IMG/VR virus record: IMGVR_UViG_3300030085_000965
Coordinates: 44,349 to 80,300 of that record
Origin: a virus
DNA length: 35,952 nucleotides
Direction: 5' to 3' (one strand)
The notes beneath the pieces are model-generated. The model was not told the origin of the DNA. It ran no database searches and saw only the letters and a list, made by a program, of their open reading frames with translations. Numbering within the stretch: the first letter of the stretch is position 1; the number at the start of each line of letters is the position of its first letter. This document shows positions 25,473-33,121 of the stretch, piece after piece. Made by a program: the position numbers and the translations under genes.

Positions 25473-26118
25473 CGCGTTCTTGGGAAGTCTTCCAGAAGTA
25501 TTCTGATTGATCGCCTAGACCATCTTGTCTATGCCCAGACTCAACCTCATAGATTCTGGTAGATACCTTGAAGTCAGGCATCTTAGGTTCTGCTGGTGTC
25601 AAACTATTGTCATAGATTCGCATCCTATTGTTAGGATACAAAGCAAACTGACCATTCTCTAGTTCGATTAGGTTGTGTGACTTGTGTTCTGCTGGTGTTT
25701 CAGCAGTGCTATAGTCAATCACATCCGGATCATGATGATAGTTATCTAGGGTACAGATGTATGTGCCCTTAATATGACCAAAATCCCTAGTATATATCTC
25801 GTAATCAGCAGAACCTGTGATTTGTTTGGTGATTGCCGTTACACCATAGTCCATACAGTTCCAGAACTGTAGGTTAGGTAGATCTAGATCAGGACTAGGT
25901 AACTCTGGTTTAGAAACAAACGCACTGATTGGTAGTTTATCATACATTGCCGCATACTCAGGCAAGTATGTCTCAAAATAAAAAGCACGTCCGGGTACAG
26001 ACTTTGCCGTAACCCAGACGCCTTCCACAAACTCTCCGTGTCCGTCTTGGTGATCTCTCAAATACTCCTTGCGGACATAAACGTGTTCACTGGGGAGGTT
26101 GCAAATAAGTGTGCTCAT
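25465..26118 (-). CDS. Conserved baseplate-operon protein, unknown
   Basis: A 217-residue protein starting MSTLICNLPSEHVYVRKEYL. It contains regular beta/loop segments (EFVEGVWVTAKSVPGRAFYF, then FGHIKGTYICTLDNYHHDPD) and many His and Tyr residues. I recall similar proteins beside the hub genes of other cyanophages, but no function. It begins right after the CP12 stop (TAA then ATG) and overlaps the gp5-like gene by 8 bases, so it is part of the same tightly coupled transcript. Candidate roles are a hub accessory or assembly factor. Confidence 0.6.
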   Translation of the reverse strand: MSTLICNLPSEHVYVRKEYLRDHQDGHGEFVEGVWVTAKSVPGRAFYFETYLPEYAAMYDKLPISAFVSKPELPSPDLDLPNLQFWNCMDYGVTAITKQITGSADYEIYTRDFGHIKGTYICTLDNYHHDPDVIDYSTAETPAEHKSHNLIELENGQFALYPNNRMRIYDNSLTPAEPKMPDFKVSTRIYEVESGHRQDGLGDQSEYFWKTSQERDA

Positions 26119-26346
26119 TTAGTCTTCATAGATACGACACTCGTCGGCGTCGGGATTAGAGTCGCAGTATAGTTCTAGTGGTGTGGGATCGTGATGATCA
26201 CCATCTGCGATTTCTTTTGCGTGGTTTTTTGCGTAGGCTTCTAGCTCTTCTAGTTCCCCCTCAATGTGTCTGCGCTGTTGCGCTGATGTCATTGGGTTTG
26301 CAAGGATCTCGCGATCCTTCTCAATGTGAGTTTCAATGTCTTTCAT
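26119..26346 (-). CDS. cp12: CP12-like Calvin-cycle inhibitor (auxiliary metabolic gene)
   Basis: A 75-residue acidic protein whose C-terminus, PLELYCDSNPDADECRIYED, is almost the textbook CP12 signature (DPLELYCDENPDADECRVYED). The pair C61-C70 with eight residues between corresponds to the redox pair that binds GAPDH. The N-terminal helix (IEKDREILANPMTSAQQRRH) fits the AWD_VEEL-type region but lacks the N-terminal cysteine pair used with PRK. CP12 ties GAPDH and phosphoribulokinase into an inactive complex and so shuts down the Calvin cycle; cyanophages carry it to divert carbon to the pentose phosphate pathway. It overlaps the hub gene upstream by an ATGA and abuts the next gene, in the middle of a baseplate operon. 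Confidence 0.85.
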   Translation of the reverse strand: MKDIETHIEKDREILANPMTSAQQRRHIEGELEELEAYAKNHAKEIADGDHHDPTPLELYCDSNPDADECRIYED

Positions 26347-27593
26347 GATAGCTCTCTGTAGGAATCTCTAACCAAGCTCAAAGCAGTCACATCAGCGTCA
26401 GCACCCGAAAACTTGTGGGACAATGATCTAATCATGTAGAATCCGGAACTTGGATTCTTGCCCAGATCTGCTTTTTGTGTATTTATCTTAGGAACTTCGC
26501 ACTGTACCATTTGCCCAGCACGTAATGCTAGGTTCATTGGTACAGTGATCTCTAGTGACTGTGAAAATAGAGAAGAGTACCTTGCTGCTGCTTGTGATTG
26601 ATAGAATGGTTGATCTTGTGGTGATGTTAAATCACCTTTATCGGCAATACATCCGGCATCAAGGATGGATAACATTCTGCGGGATGGACGATCAATATAA
26701 TTCTCTGGGATATTTGCCTCATCATTAGAGATAGAGATCATGTTCTCCTTTACAGTCTTACGGTAATCATAAAGATGTTCCGTAACACCACGAGTATTGA
26801 TGTCAAAGTACATGTTAGCACTCTTATACGCTCCGCGCCTTAACTTGTTCAGCAAATCATGACTTGAGGACCATGCTGGCGGAGAAGTCATACGGAAACT
26901 ATTTCTAGGATCTAGACCATCCGTTGACTGCGAATAGTAGAAGAATGGTACATCCTCAGTGTTAGACAAAATGGTATCGATTGCCCTAAAGTTATATCCA
27001 TCCATAGTCTCATAAAACAGGAATCCAGCACTACCAGTTGTTAACGAACTGCTACCAGTTCTAGCCTTAGAACATAACCAAGTACAAGTGAATAGTGGTT
27101 TCCTGTAGTTGCCCATGAAATCATATTCATTGGCACTGTCCTCAACCATAACGATTCGATCATCAGAAACCAGGAGTTCCTGCTTCAGAATCTTTTTGAT
27201 ACTATTTGAGATCTTACCTTTATATTTTCTAGAGACTCTAACCATATGGTTATCGAATGCTCCAGCAGTCTCACATACTAGAGTATACTGTTCTCGCTTT
27301 GCTGAGTTTACTTGTCCTTTAATATCACTAATGATTAGTGGAAACTCTTCGTACCTAAACTCACCACTTGGATGGGTAATAGTAATGTATAACTTCGATC
27401 CTGCCCTGATTGGTAGTTGATTAAGGAATCCATAGGTATCCTGAATGTCAACTTCTAAGTGGACACTAGAATCTGTTACGTTCTCATAGAAAGCAATGAG
27501 ACCGGATTGTGGTGCAAGAGATTGTCTACGTTCCCCATCAGGTGACTCTACAACCAGACGAGTAATCTTATGTCCAGCTAGATTTTGCGACAT
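26343..27593 (-). CDS. Baseplate hub / tail-tip protein, gp27-like
   Basis: A 416-residue protein starting MSQNLAGHKITRLVVESPDG. Residues about 1-110 contain VHLEVDIQDTYGFLNQLPIR and LYITITHPSGEF strands, and the C-terminal 70 residues (LALRAGQMVQCEVPKIN, then SGFYMIRSLSHKFSGADADV) match the tube-like domain of T4 gp27-type hub proteins, which carry the spike. It is located directly upstream of the CP12, gp5-like and spike genes, as expected for hub order. GATAAATA at 27627-27634 and an AGG ribosome site precede ATG 27593. The assignment is by motif and context, not alignment. Confidence 0.6.
   Translation of the reverse strand: MSQNLAGHKITRLVVESPDGERRQSLAPQSGLIAFYENVTDSSVHLEVDIQDTYGFLNQLPIRAGSKLYITITHPSGEFRYEEFPLIISDIKGQVNSAKREQYTLVCETAGAFDNHMVRVSRKYKGKISNSIKKILKQELLVSDDRIVMVEDSANEYDFMGNYRKPLFTCTWLCSKARTGSSSLTTGSAGFLFYETMDGYNFRAIDTILSNTEDVPFFYYSQSTDGLDPRNSFRMTSPPAWSSSHDLLNKLRRGAYKSANMYFDINTRGVTEHLYDYRKTVKENMISISNDEANIPENYIDRPSRRMLSILDAGCIADKGDLTSPQDQPFYQSQAAARYSSLFSQSLEITVPMNLALRAGQMVQCEVPKINTQKADLGKNPSSGFYMIRSLSHKFSGADADVTALSLVRDSYRELS
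26480..26487 (-). promoter_or_regulatory. Possible internal late promoter (GATAAATA) upstream of cp12
   Basis: The minus strand reads AAGATAAATACACAA within the gp27-like gene, 133 bases before the cp12 ATG at 26346. Its sequence is the same as the box at 27627-27634 over ten bases. If active it gives cp12 a late transcript separate from the hub gene. Confidence 0.3.
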
Positions 27594-29245
27594 TAACCGA
27601 ACCTAGACGCCTGAAGCATTTGGGTGTATTTATCAGCAACCTCAGAGGGATCAATATTGACAAATGCAATGCTATCACCACCAGTAGGTCCACCACCGTT
27701 AATGATAGTATTGTTACTGTCAAACAGGATTGAAGACTGATCACCATACTTTTTCACGTTTTTGATTTGTTGTTTTAGTGACGGTCTCTTAGGATTCAAC
27801 AAATCCTGAATATTTTGACCAGGATATTCTTGCCTCAATCTACCTTCAACTCCTCTTAAAGGTTCATTTGAAAGAACATTACCATCGTTAAACTTAGTAA
27901 CCTCGGGTCGCTGTTGTGGACCTTGTTCTGGTTTCACACCACCTGTTGGTCTTCTACCCATCAGGTCACGAACAAACTCTGTATTTTTCGCGTCAAGATT
28001 TTGCATGTCTCGCATAGCATCCTGCTGTGCTCTTCTTGCAGCATCGTCAGAACCACGAAGATCCCTAGGAGTGTTTTGTTGGAATGTTTTGTCTATTTCT
28101 ACTCGTCTTTGTGGTAGTTTCTTTTGTATAGGGTTAGTGGGTCTTGGTGTAACAGGAGTTTTAGGAGTTGTGACTTTTGGTGGTGGTGTAATAATGACAG
28201 GACTACCAGGTCTTGCCAATGGTGGTTTCACAATAGGCGGTCTCATGCCTTTACCACGCCCAATACCCATGGCAACGCCCTGGATTATAGCTTCGATTAG
28301 TGGACGGAACGTTGGATCGATATTAAAATTTTCAAGTAGTTTATCTGTCGCATCTGGTTGTTCATAATATCTCTCATAAAGGTTTACCATACCTTCATCA
28401 TCCAAGGCAAATCTTCTTAAGACACCATCAAGAAATCCAGTTCTTGGTGTAGTTGGTCTTATACCTCCTGTGCTAGCATCATCAATGTCAAGTTCTTCTT
28501 CTATTTCATCACAACCACATGCCTCAGAAAGACCGTTTACATATGCGGCAAACTTATTGATGACACGATCAAACTTATCTAAAGATCCTGAGAATAATGT
28601 TGGAGCACCAACTATAACTCTACGCTCTTCTTCTTTTCTTCTTTCATCTACACCAGTTACTTTATCTGATATAGCGCCGCCGAGCATACCACCCAGCAAA
28701 CTACCGGCAACGAATCCTACACCAGGGATCGGTATTAGCGCCTGACCGATGACACCACCCGCGATTGCTCCAGCAGTGCCCGCAGCAGTGCCTGAAATCG
28801 CCTGTGTTTGCGTCTGACCTTCTCCACGACGCCCAGCATAGTCCAGACCAGCAAACAGCAGTTGCAGCGGTCCTGCTCCTCCTCTGATTCGTCCACCAAA
28901 GCGTCCAAGGCGTCCAAGGCGTCCTAGACCCCTTGTAGGACGCACTACAGGAGGTGCTGAACCCTTTGGTGGTTTAAGACCACGCAGACCCCTTGCAAGA
29001 CCACCTAACCCAAGGGCACCCAGTACACCTTGAAAGATTCCATTATCCTTATCTTCTTTCTTCTGTAAGGATTGTAGGAGTGACTTATATGTAAGTTTTT
29101 TCTCCTCTAGTAACTTTTTCTTGAGGACCAAGATCCGTCTAGAAGCAGCAGACTCCACATCTGCCGAAGTGCCAAACAGTTTACTGACACTAAGAGACTT
29201 AGTTTGAATCTTTGTGCTTACTTTTAGGATCTTGTTAAAGTTCAT
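27593..29245 (-). CDS. Large tail protein with glycine-zipper region
   Basis: A 550-residue protein. Residues 30-65 are Lys/Leu-rich helix (ILVLKKKLLEEKKLTYKSLL); 72-130 are Gly/Arg-rich; 150-192 form a glycine-zipper membrane-like segment (GTAAGTAGAIAGGVIGQALI, then GVGFVAGSLLGGMLGGAIS), typical of tape-measure and tail-tip proteins that insert in membranes. About 330-400 is Pro/Thr-rich and disordered, and 385-500 is Gln/Arg-rich. Its start overlaps the end of the next upstream gene by 4 bases (ATGA). It may act as a tape-measure or ejected tail protein (T4 gp29 is of similar length) but the family is not recognised. Confidence 0.55.
   Translation of the reverse strand: MNFNKILKVSTKIQTKSLSVSKLFGTSADVESAASRRILVLKKKLLEEKKLTYKSLLQSLQKKEDKDNGIFQGVLGALGLGGLARGLRGLKPPKGSAPPVVRPTRGLGRLGRLGRFGGRIRGGAGPLQLLFAGLDYAGRRGEGQTQTQAISGTAAGTAGAIAGGVIGQALIPIPGVGFVAGSLLGGMLGGAISDKVTGVDERRKEEERRVIVGAPTLFSGSLDKFDRVINKFAAYVNGLSEACGCDEIEEELDIDDASTGGIRPTTPRTGFLDGVLRRFALDDEGMVNLYERYYEQPDATDKLLENFNIDPTFRPLIEAIIQGVAMGIGRGKGMRPPIVKPPLARPGSPVIITPPPKVTTPKTPVTPRPTNPIQKKLPQRRVEIDKTFQQNTPRDLRGSDDAARRAQQDAMRDMQNLDAKNTEFVRDLMGRRPTGGVKPEQGPQQRPEVTKFNDGNVLSNEPLRGVEGRLRQEYPGQNIQDLLNPKRPSLKQQIKNVKKYGDQSSILFDSNNTIINGGGPTGGDSIAFVNIDPSEVADKYTQMLQASRFG
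27627..27634 (-). promoter_or_regulatory. Possible late promoter (GATAAATA) upstream of the gp27-like gene
   Basis: The minus strand reads GCTGATAAATACACC, 33 bases before ATG 27593, inside the 3' end of the 550-residue gene. It matches NATAAATA followed by CAC. Distance to the start is like those of the clear promoters. Confidence 0.45.
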
Positions 29246-30924
29246 CCTACACCTAGGATAGCGTTAGAGGTAAAATGATCAAAACTACCACTAAATTTCG
29301 AAGAAGCAACGATATCAGGTGAACGTGGACCAGCTTTCTTTGGGCTCACAACTTTAGTTTGCCCAGGAAGTTGCAATACAATAGGATCACCAGATCCAGT
29401 TGCTTGACCATCCATGGCATTATCAAAAGAATCCACAATATTCTGAAGATTATTTAATGGAGTCTCGACTGGACGCATTGCGACGGCACTCGAAAGAGGA
29501 TCACCAACACTACCTCTATCACCCAGATCAACCTTATCAATCTGATTTAGTCTTCTTTCAACAGCATCTGAGAACTTAGTGATTGGAGTATTAAATCCAT
29601 CACGGAATACTTCTCCTCTTTCAATGAGTCTTTGAAGATTACCTTCACCGAGTTGTCCGGCACCAAGCATCTTAACACGCTCGACAGGACCCATTTGACG
29701 ATATTTTGGAGACAACTTCAACATCTGACGATGCATGTATAAAGTTCTACCCATGTAGATCCTTTCTTGCAACTCTGGATTGTTGAGATACTCTTGAGTT
29801 GTAGGAGGAGTTATGCCAATAATCCTAGATGCTGAGTCAATCTCTGGTCGTCCCATTTGATATCGACCAGCAAAAGCCATGCTAGATCCACCCATCTGGT
29901 TGTATCGAGCACCTTCAACATCAGCAACACCTTGTTTTAGTGCATTGTATTGTTCCTGAGTGATGCCAAGTTCTTCTAGTGATGTTTTTTCGTCTACAAA
30001 CGGAACTTGTGGAGTGCTTTGAGAAATCTGATAAGGAGTACCTATCTGTCTCCCTGTTAAATCAGCATTCTCGTCGTTGAGTTTATCTGCACTTTCTTTC
30101 TTATTGATCGGAATGAATCGATCAAGGATTGCACTGAACTTGTCAATCAATCCATTAAATCGTTCAACATCTGGTTCTGCAATAAGTGATTGACCTGTTT
30201 CTCTTCTTGTTAGTTCTGTTAGTCTGTCTTCTGCTGCATCAGCAGGAGCACCACCTAGGGCAAGTCCCCCAAGCAATGCAGTCGCACCTAAAGCGACACC
30301 AGCTCTACCACGAAGTCGCGGCAATTTCATTTTGGATCTCCCAATATTGTTGGTGGTCCCTGTCAATGGTGTGGGATTTGCACCAACGTTTTGTTTTGCA
30401 CCCCCCATTATACCACGTAATCCCAATGCGCCCAACCCAAAACCAGCACCCTTTTCCAGAATCTCTGGTGCCATCGACAAACCAGCAACACCCAGGTTTT
30501 GGAATCCTTGCCCAACCTTACCTTCACTGAAGGATTTAAATGCTGCTGCTCCTGCAATCAGGGCAATTTTAGATCTTAAATCAAACAATCCTACACGGAG
30601 ATTCTTAACTTCTTCCTCTTCATCCTTGATAAGTTTCTTTTCCTTATCAAATAGTTCTTTCTTAGCTTTAATGTCTAGGGCAACTCTTTTTTCGATTGCT
30701 TCTAGATTGCCATTAACTTTCTCCATCTCTAAGACGACCCTACCAATCTCACGGATCGTCTTAGGAGATACTTCTTCTGACTCTTTCTTCTTTATACCTT
30801 CTAACTTTTCTGCAGCAAGCGACATCCTCTTACGAAGAGGAAGAATAGCACGTTCCTGGCGTTCAGGATCCGCCATCGGAAACAGTTTAGATTTTGGAAT
30901 TACATCCCCAGTAATCCTAGGCAT
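29242..30924 (-). CDS. Large tail protein with lysozyme/transglycosylase-like domain
   Basis: A 560-residue protein. Residues 22-120 are coiled-coil helices; 120-230 are Ala/Gly-rich with two hydrophobic stretches (IALIAGAAAFKSFSEGKVGQ, then LGATALLGGLALGGAPADA); 245-290 is helical. Residues about 325-460 look like a phage lysozyme-like fold: QGVADVEGARYNQ with E337 as candidate catalytic acid, SSMAFAGRYQMGRPEIDSAS, LNNPELQERIYMG, and VKMLGAGQLGEGNLQRLIER. This 'E-G...A(F)GRYQ...NNPELQE...GA.LG' pattern resembles transglycosylase domains of tail proteins. It would cut peptidoglycan during DNA delivery. It follows gp26 and the 60-codon ORF, the place of the tape measure in many phages. Confidence 0.55.
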   Translation of the reverse strand: MPRITGDVIPKSKLFPMADPERQERAILPLRKRMSLAAEKLEGIKKKESEEVSPKTIREIGRVVLEMEKVNGNLEAIEKRVALDIKAKKELFDKEKKLIKDEEEEVKNLRVGLFDLRSKIALIAGAAAFKSFSEGKVGQGFQNLGVAGLSMAPEILEKGAGFGLGALGLRGIMGGAKQNVGANPTPLTGTTNNIGRSKMKLPRLRGRAGVALGATALLGGLALGGAPADAAEDRLTELTRRETGQSLIAEPDVERFNGLIDKFSAILDRFIPINKKESADKLNDENADLTGRQIGTPYQISQSTPQVPFVDEKTSLEELGITQEQYNALKQGVADVEGARYNQMGGSSMAFAGRYQMGRPEIDSASRIIGITPPTTQEYLNNPELQERIYMGRTLYMHRQMLKLSPKYRQMGPVERVKMLGAGQLGEGNLQRLIERGEVFRDGFNTPITKFSDAVERRLNQIDKVDLGDRGSVGDPLSSAVAMRPVETPLNNLQNIVDSFDNAMDGQATGSGDPIVLQLPGQTKVVSPKKAGPRSPDIVASSKFSGSFDHFTSNAILGVG

Positions 30925-31099
30925 TTTGTGCTTGCGCTACTTCCAGACGTTGTTTCTCAAGGTAGTTCATAAGATAGTTAATGTAAATCTGCCGCTCCCA
31001 GGGCATGAGATTTTCAATCTCTGTCAAACTCCAGTTATGATACTGTAGGAGAGCAAAGTTAGTCTCGAAGTATTCATCAAGACTATTATGATATAGCAT
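30917..31099 (-). CDS. 60-codon ORF in the -1 frame of gp26 (tail-assembly chaperone C-terminal extension)
   Basis: Begins ATG at 31099, sharing one base with the gp26 stop (TAATG), in the -1 frame relative to gp26. The protein (MLYHNSLDEYFETNFALLQY, then NWSLTEIENLMPWERQIYIN) carries the PWER-x-IY motif frequent in downstream ORFs of tail-assembly chaperone pairs. The heptamer T TTT TTC lies just before the gp26 stop, so this ORF can also be reached by -1 frameshifting, giving about a 303-residue gp26 fusion. It lies upstream of the 560-residue tail protein, in the expected position. It may also be translated alone through the overlapping start. Confidence 0.65.
   Translation of the reverse strand: MLYHNSLDEYFETNFALLQYHNWSLTEIENLMPWERQIYINYLMNYLEKQRLEVAQAQNA
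31061..31084 (-). other. Possible hairpin downstream of the slippery site
   Basis: On the minus strand AGTCTTGA (31084-31077) can pair with TCGAGACT (31068-31061), eight pairs including one U-G, with an eight-base loop. It begins 20 bases after the slippery heptamer, somewhat farther than usual for stimulatory structures, so its role is uncertain. Confidence 0.35.
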
Positions 31100-31827
31100 T
31101 ACGCGAAAAAACTAGACAAACCCTCAACAACAATCACAGATTCAACCCCAGTATTAGGGTTAGTAATGCTAGTTGTATAAGACAGTTTAGGCATTGTTGC
31201 AAAGAAGTTTTCAACTTCCTTAAACTGTGCTGAGTTTAGTTGCTCGATAAAAGAAGTCAACTCTTTATCGGTACAATCACTTGCAGACCAGGACTCGTCT
31301 TTAGTATAGATCTGATCGATACATGCAACAACAGATTTAAATGCTTGATCGATTACTTCTTTATCAGTCTCTTTAGAGATTGCAAAGTTATTATCGATAA
31401 ACTGCTGCATTGATGGATATTTGAACTGAATGAACAGTCCTTCACCAAGATCAATGGTATCAGTATGACCTTCTGGGATGATCAACTCAACATCAGAAAT
31501 GTTGATCTTAATAGGAACTTGAGTTTCACCATCATCCTGACAAACTGCAATAAGTTCTACAGATTCGCCAACAGATTTTCCTCGGATGTTCAGGAAAAGA
31601 TACTCTAGTTCGAACGTAGGAAGTTCATCAACCTTGACACCACGAGATAAAATGCATGACTTAAGTACATCTTTAATCGCAGAGTTAATCTGCTTTTTAT
31701 CACCACTTTCTAGAGCAATCAGAAGAACTTTTTCTTCCTTAACGAGAAATGGTCTGTACTTAATATTCTTGCCTGTAGACAAGAGTTTCAACTCATATGA
31801 AGGTGTAGAAACCTTTGGTAGTGGCAT
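31099..31827 (-). CDS. gp26: Baseplate protein, T4 gp26-like (T4_baseplate family)
   Basis: A 242-residue protein starting MPLPKVSTPSYELKLLSTGK, which with YRPFLVKEEKVLLIALES and FELEYLFLNIRGKSVGE is the hallmark of the T4_baseplate family (gp26/gp51-type baseplate hub assembly proteins of T4-like cyanophages). It functions in baseplate hub formation, possibly as a chaperone that is not kept in the virion. Its C-terminus (VEGLSSFFA) ends at TAA 31101-31099, immediately after the slippery T TTT TTC heptamer. A perfect late box TATAAATA lies 21 bases upstream of ATG 31827. The next gene is in the -1 frame. Confidence 0.8.
   Translation of the reverse strand: MPLPKVSTPSYELKLLSTGKNIKYRPFLVKEEKVLLIALESGDKKQINSAIKDVLKSCILSRGVKVDELPTFELEYLFLNIRGKSVGESVELIAVCQDDGETQVPIKINISDVELIIPEGHTDTIDLGEGLFIQFKYPSMQQFIDNNFAISKETDKEVIDQAFKSVVACIDQIYTKDESWSASDCTDKELTSFIEQLNSAQFKEVENFFATMPKLSYTTSITNPNTGVESVIVVEGLSSFFA
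31105..31111 (-). other. Slippery heptamer T TTT TTC before the gp26 stop
   Basis: The minus strand reads AGT TTT TTC GCG TAA TG in the gp26 frame, so the heptamer T TTT TTC is placed exactly as X XXY YYZ. A -1 slip continues as CGC GTA ATG CTA TAT, joining gp26 after Phe241 in frame to MLYHNSL. The slip removes the stop codon two codons downstream. Confidence 0.65.
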
Positions 31828-31847
31828 AATATTTAACGTCAGTGATA

Positions 31848-31855
31848 TATTTATA
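31848..31855 (-). promoter_or_regulatory. T4-type late promoter (TATAAATA) for gp26
   Basis: The minus strand reads ACCTATAAATATATC, an exact TATAAATA 21 bases upstream of ATG 31827. It overlaps the stop codon of the upstream tube-fold gene. It would drive gp26 and the tail genes downstream. Confidence 0.65.
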
Positions 31856-32636
31856 GGTTAGTCTGAGCCTTATATCTTCGAGTAACATAGAAGTCATAGG
31901 CGAAGGTAACTGTTGTTTTTAACAGTGCCGCATCTCCATATTCAAGCGGTGCAGACACGATATTCGTCGGGAAAGCATTCTTGATAAAATATGTCATCGT
32001 AGATGGAGTAGAAGACTCCGCAGCATTAATACTAATCTCCTTAAGTCGATCTCCCCTATTCAAGTATTCGTTAGGAAAAACAGAAACCTGCATCTCACAC
32101 TTATACTCCTCAGGGTATCTCATTCTACGATATGCTGCAGCATCATTGAGCGATGAGGTAATATATGCATTACCGTCATCAATACTATTGCCCACCGTAG
32201 TTTTATTACTAAAGTTTACTGGTGAGATGAAATCCATCCAACCATCAAATACTGCATTAGTATAGTAATCTTTTTGAGTATAGTATGTCAGATTGATCTG
32301 TGGATGTGCTCTGTATGTTGCATATGAAGTCTTTACACCTTGACGGAGACCAGAAATCTCCTGTGTTTCAATAGAGGATCCTGGCAATACTGCCTCACTA
32401 CAAAATAGCGAAAGATACGACCCAATATCTCCACCACTCTCGAATCCTTGCTTTTTAATATGCTCCACTAACTTTCCATTAGCGGTATTAAACTTAACAT
32501 AAACATCATACGTATTAGTATACGCTGGAATGATATTTCCAATACCACCTTCAGTCCCGCCGCTAAGCAGAACCTCCGTGGGTAGTCTATATCTACCAGA
32601 GTTCATGATGTTTGGGACGTTGTTCTCCGCTGACAT
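31851..32636 (-). CDS. Tail-tube-fold protein, gp54/gp19-like
   Basis: A 261-residue protein starting MSAENNVPNIMNSGRYRLPT. The segments LFCSEAVLPGSSIETQEISG, VKTSYATYRAHPQINLTYYT, FDGWMDFISP and the C-terminal KNAFPTNIVSAPLEYGDAAL to YDFYVTRRYK have the layout of T4-like tail-tube proteins (gp19 and its baseplate paralogues gp48 and gp54). Being single-copy and beside gp26, gp48 and gp53 it is most likely the baseplate tube initiator gp54 rather than the main tube gp19. The ATG at 32636 has TATAAATA starting 13 bases upstream, giving a very short leader. Confidence 0.6.
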   Translation of the reverse strand: MSAENNVPNIMNSGRYRLPTEVLLSGGTEGGIGNIIPAYTNTYDVYVKFNTANGKLVEHIKKQGFESGGDIGSYLSLFCSEAVLPGSSIETQEISGLRQGVKTSYATYRAHPQINLTYYTQKDYYTNAVFDGWMDFISPVNFSNKTTVGNSIDDGNAYITSSLNDAAAYRRMRYPEEYKCEMQVSVFPNEYLNRGDRLKEISINAAESSTPSTMTYFIKNAFPTNIVSAPLEYGDAALLKTTVTFAYDFYVTRRYKAQTNL

Positions 32637-32648
32637 CTAAATAGTCGA

Positions 32649-32656
32649 TATTTATA
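32649..32656 (-). promoter_or_regulatory. T4-type late promoter (TATAAATA), minus strand, in a divergent gap
   Basis: The minus strand reads AGTATATAAATATCGAC, an exact late box 12 bases before ATG 32636, so the predicted mRNA would begin about 5-7 bases before the start codon. The 28-base gap also separates gp4 on the plus strand, where TATACT at 32655-32660 may be a weak host-type -10. Confidence 0.6.
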
Positions 32657-32664
32657 TACTATGT

Positions 32665-33099
32665 ATGTCATACAAGGGGAAGTTTAAACCGTCTCACCCC
32701 CAAAAATACAAAGGTGATCCTACGGGCATTGTTTATCGATCTCTATGGGAACTTAAGTTTATGAGATATTGTGACTTGAATGAACGTATTCTAAAGTGGT
32801 CATCTGAAGAGATTGTCATACCGTATAAGTCTCCCATAGATAATAAGTACCATAGATATTTCCCAGATTTTTACATCAAATATGCTGATAGAAGTGGGAA
32901 AGTGAAAGAAAGTTTGATAGAAATCAAACCGGCGAAACAAGTAAAAGAACCACGAAAACAGAAAACACGGACTAAGCAATACGTTGCTGAGGTCTACGAA
33001 TACGCCAAGAACCAGGCAAAGTGGAAAGCAGCAAAAGACTACTGCGAAGATAGATTATGGGAGTTTCAAATCTTCACCGAAAAAGAACTTGGAATTTAA
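32665..33099 (+). CDS. gp4: Head completion protein, T4 gp4-like nuclease
   Basis: A 144-residue protein with the gp4 (gp50/gp4) signature: MSYKGKFKPSHPQKYKGDP, IVYRSLWELKFMRYCD with conserved E29, EEIVIPYKSPIDNKYHRYFP followed by D68 in DFYIK and EIK (E86, K88). This is the PD-(D/E)xK nuclease core. In T4, gp4 helps trim or prepare the DNA end and completes filled heads before tail joining. It is the first of four plus-strand genes (gp4, unknown, gp48, gp53), an arrangement typical of cyanophages. The start at 32665 is chosen because it gives the conserved MSYKGK; ATG 32661 is out of frame. Confidence 0.85.
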   Translation: MSYKGKFKPSHPQKYKGDPTGIVYRSLWELKFMRYCDLNERILKWSSEEIVIPYKSPIDNKYHRYFPDFYIKYADRSGKVKESLIEIKPAKQVKEPRKQKTRTKQYVAEVYEYAKNQAKWKAAKDYCEDRLWEFQIFTEKELGI

Positions 33100-33121
33100 A
33101 TCCCAACTACCAGAATCAGAG

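Noticed and set aside
30332-31048. A 238-codon plus-strand open frame
   Set aside because: Antisense to the 560-residue tail protein and to the 60-codon frameshift ORF; no motif or start signal.
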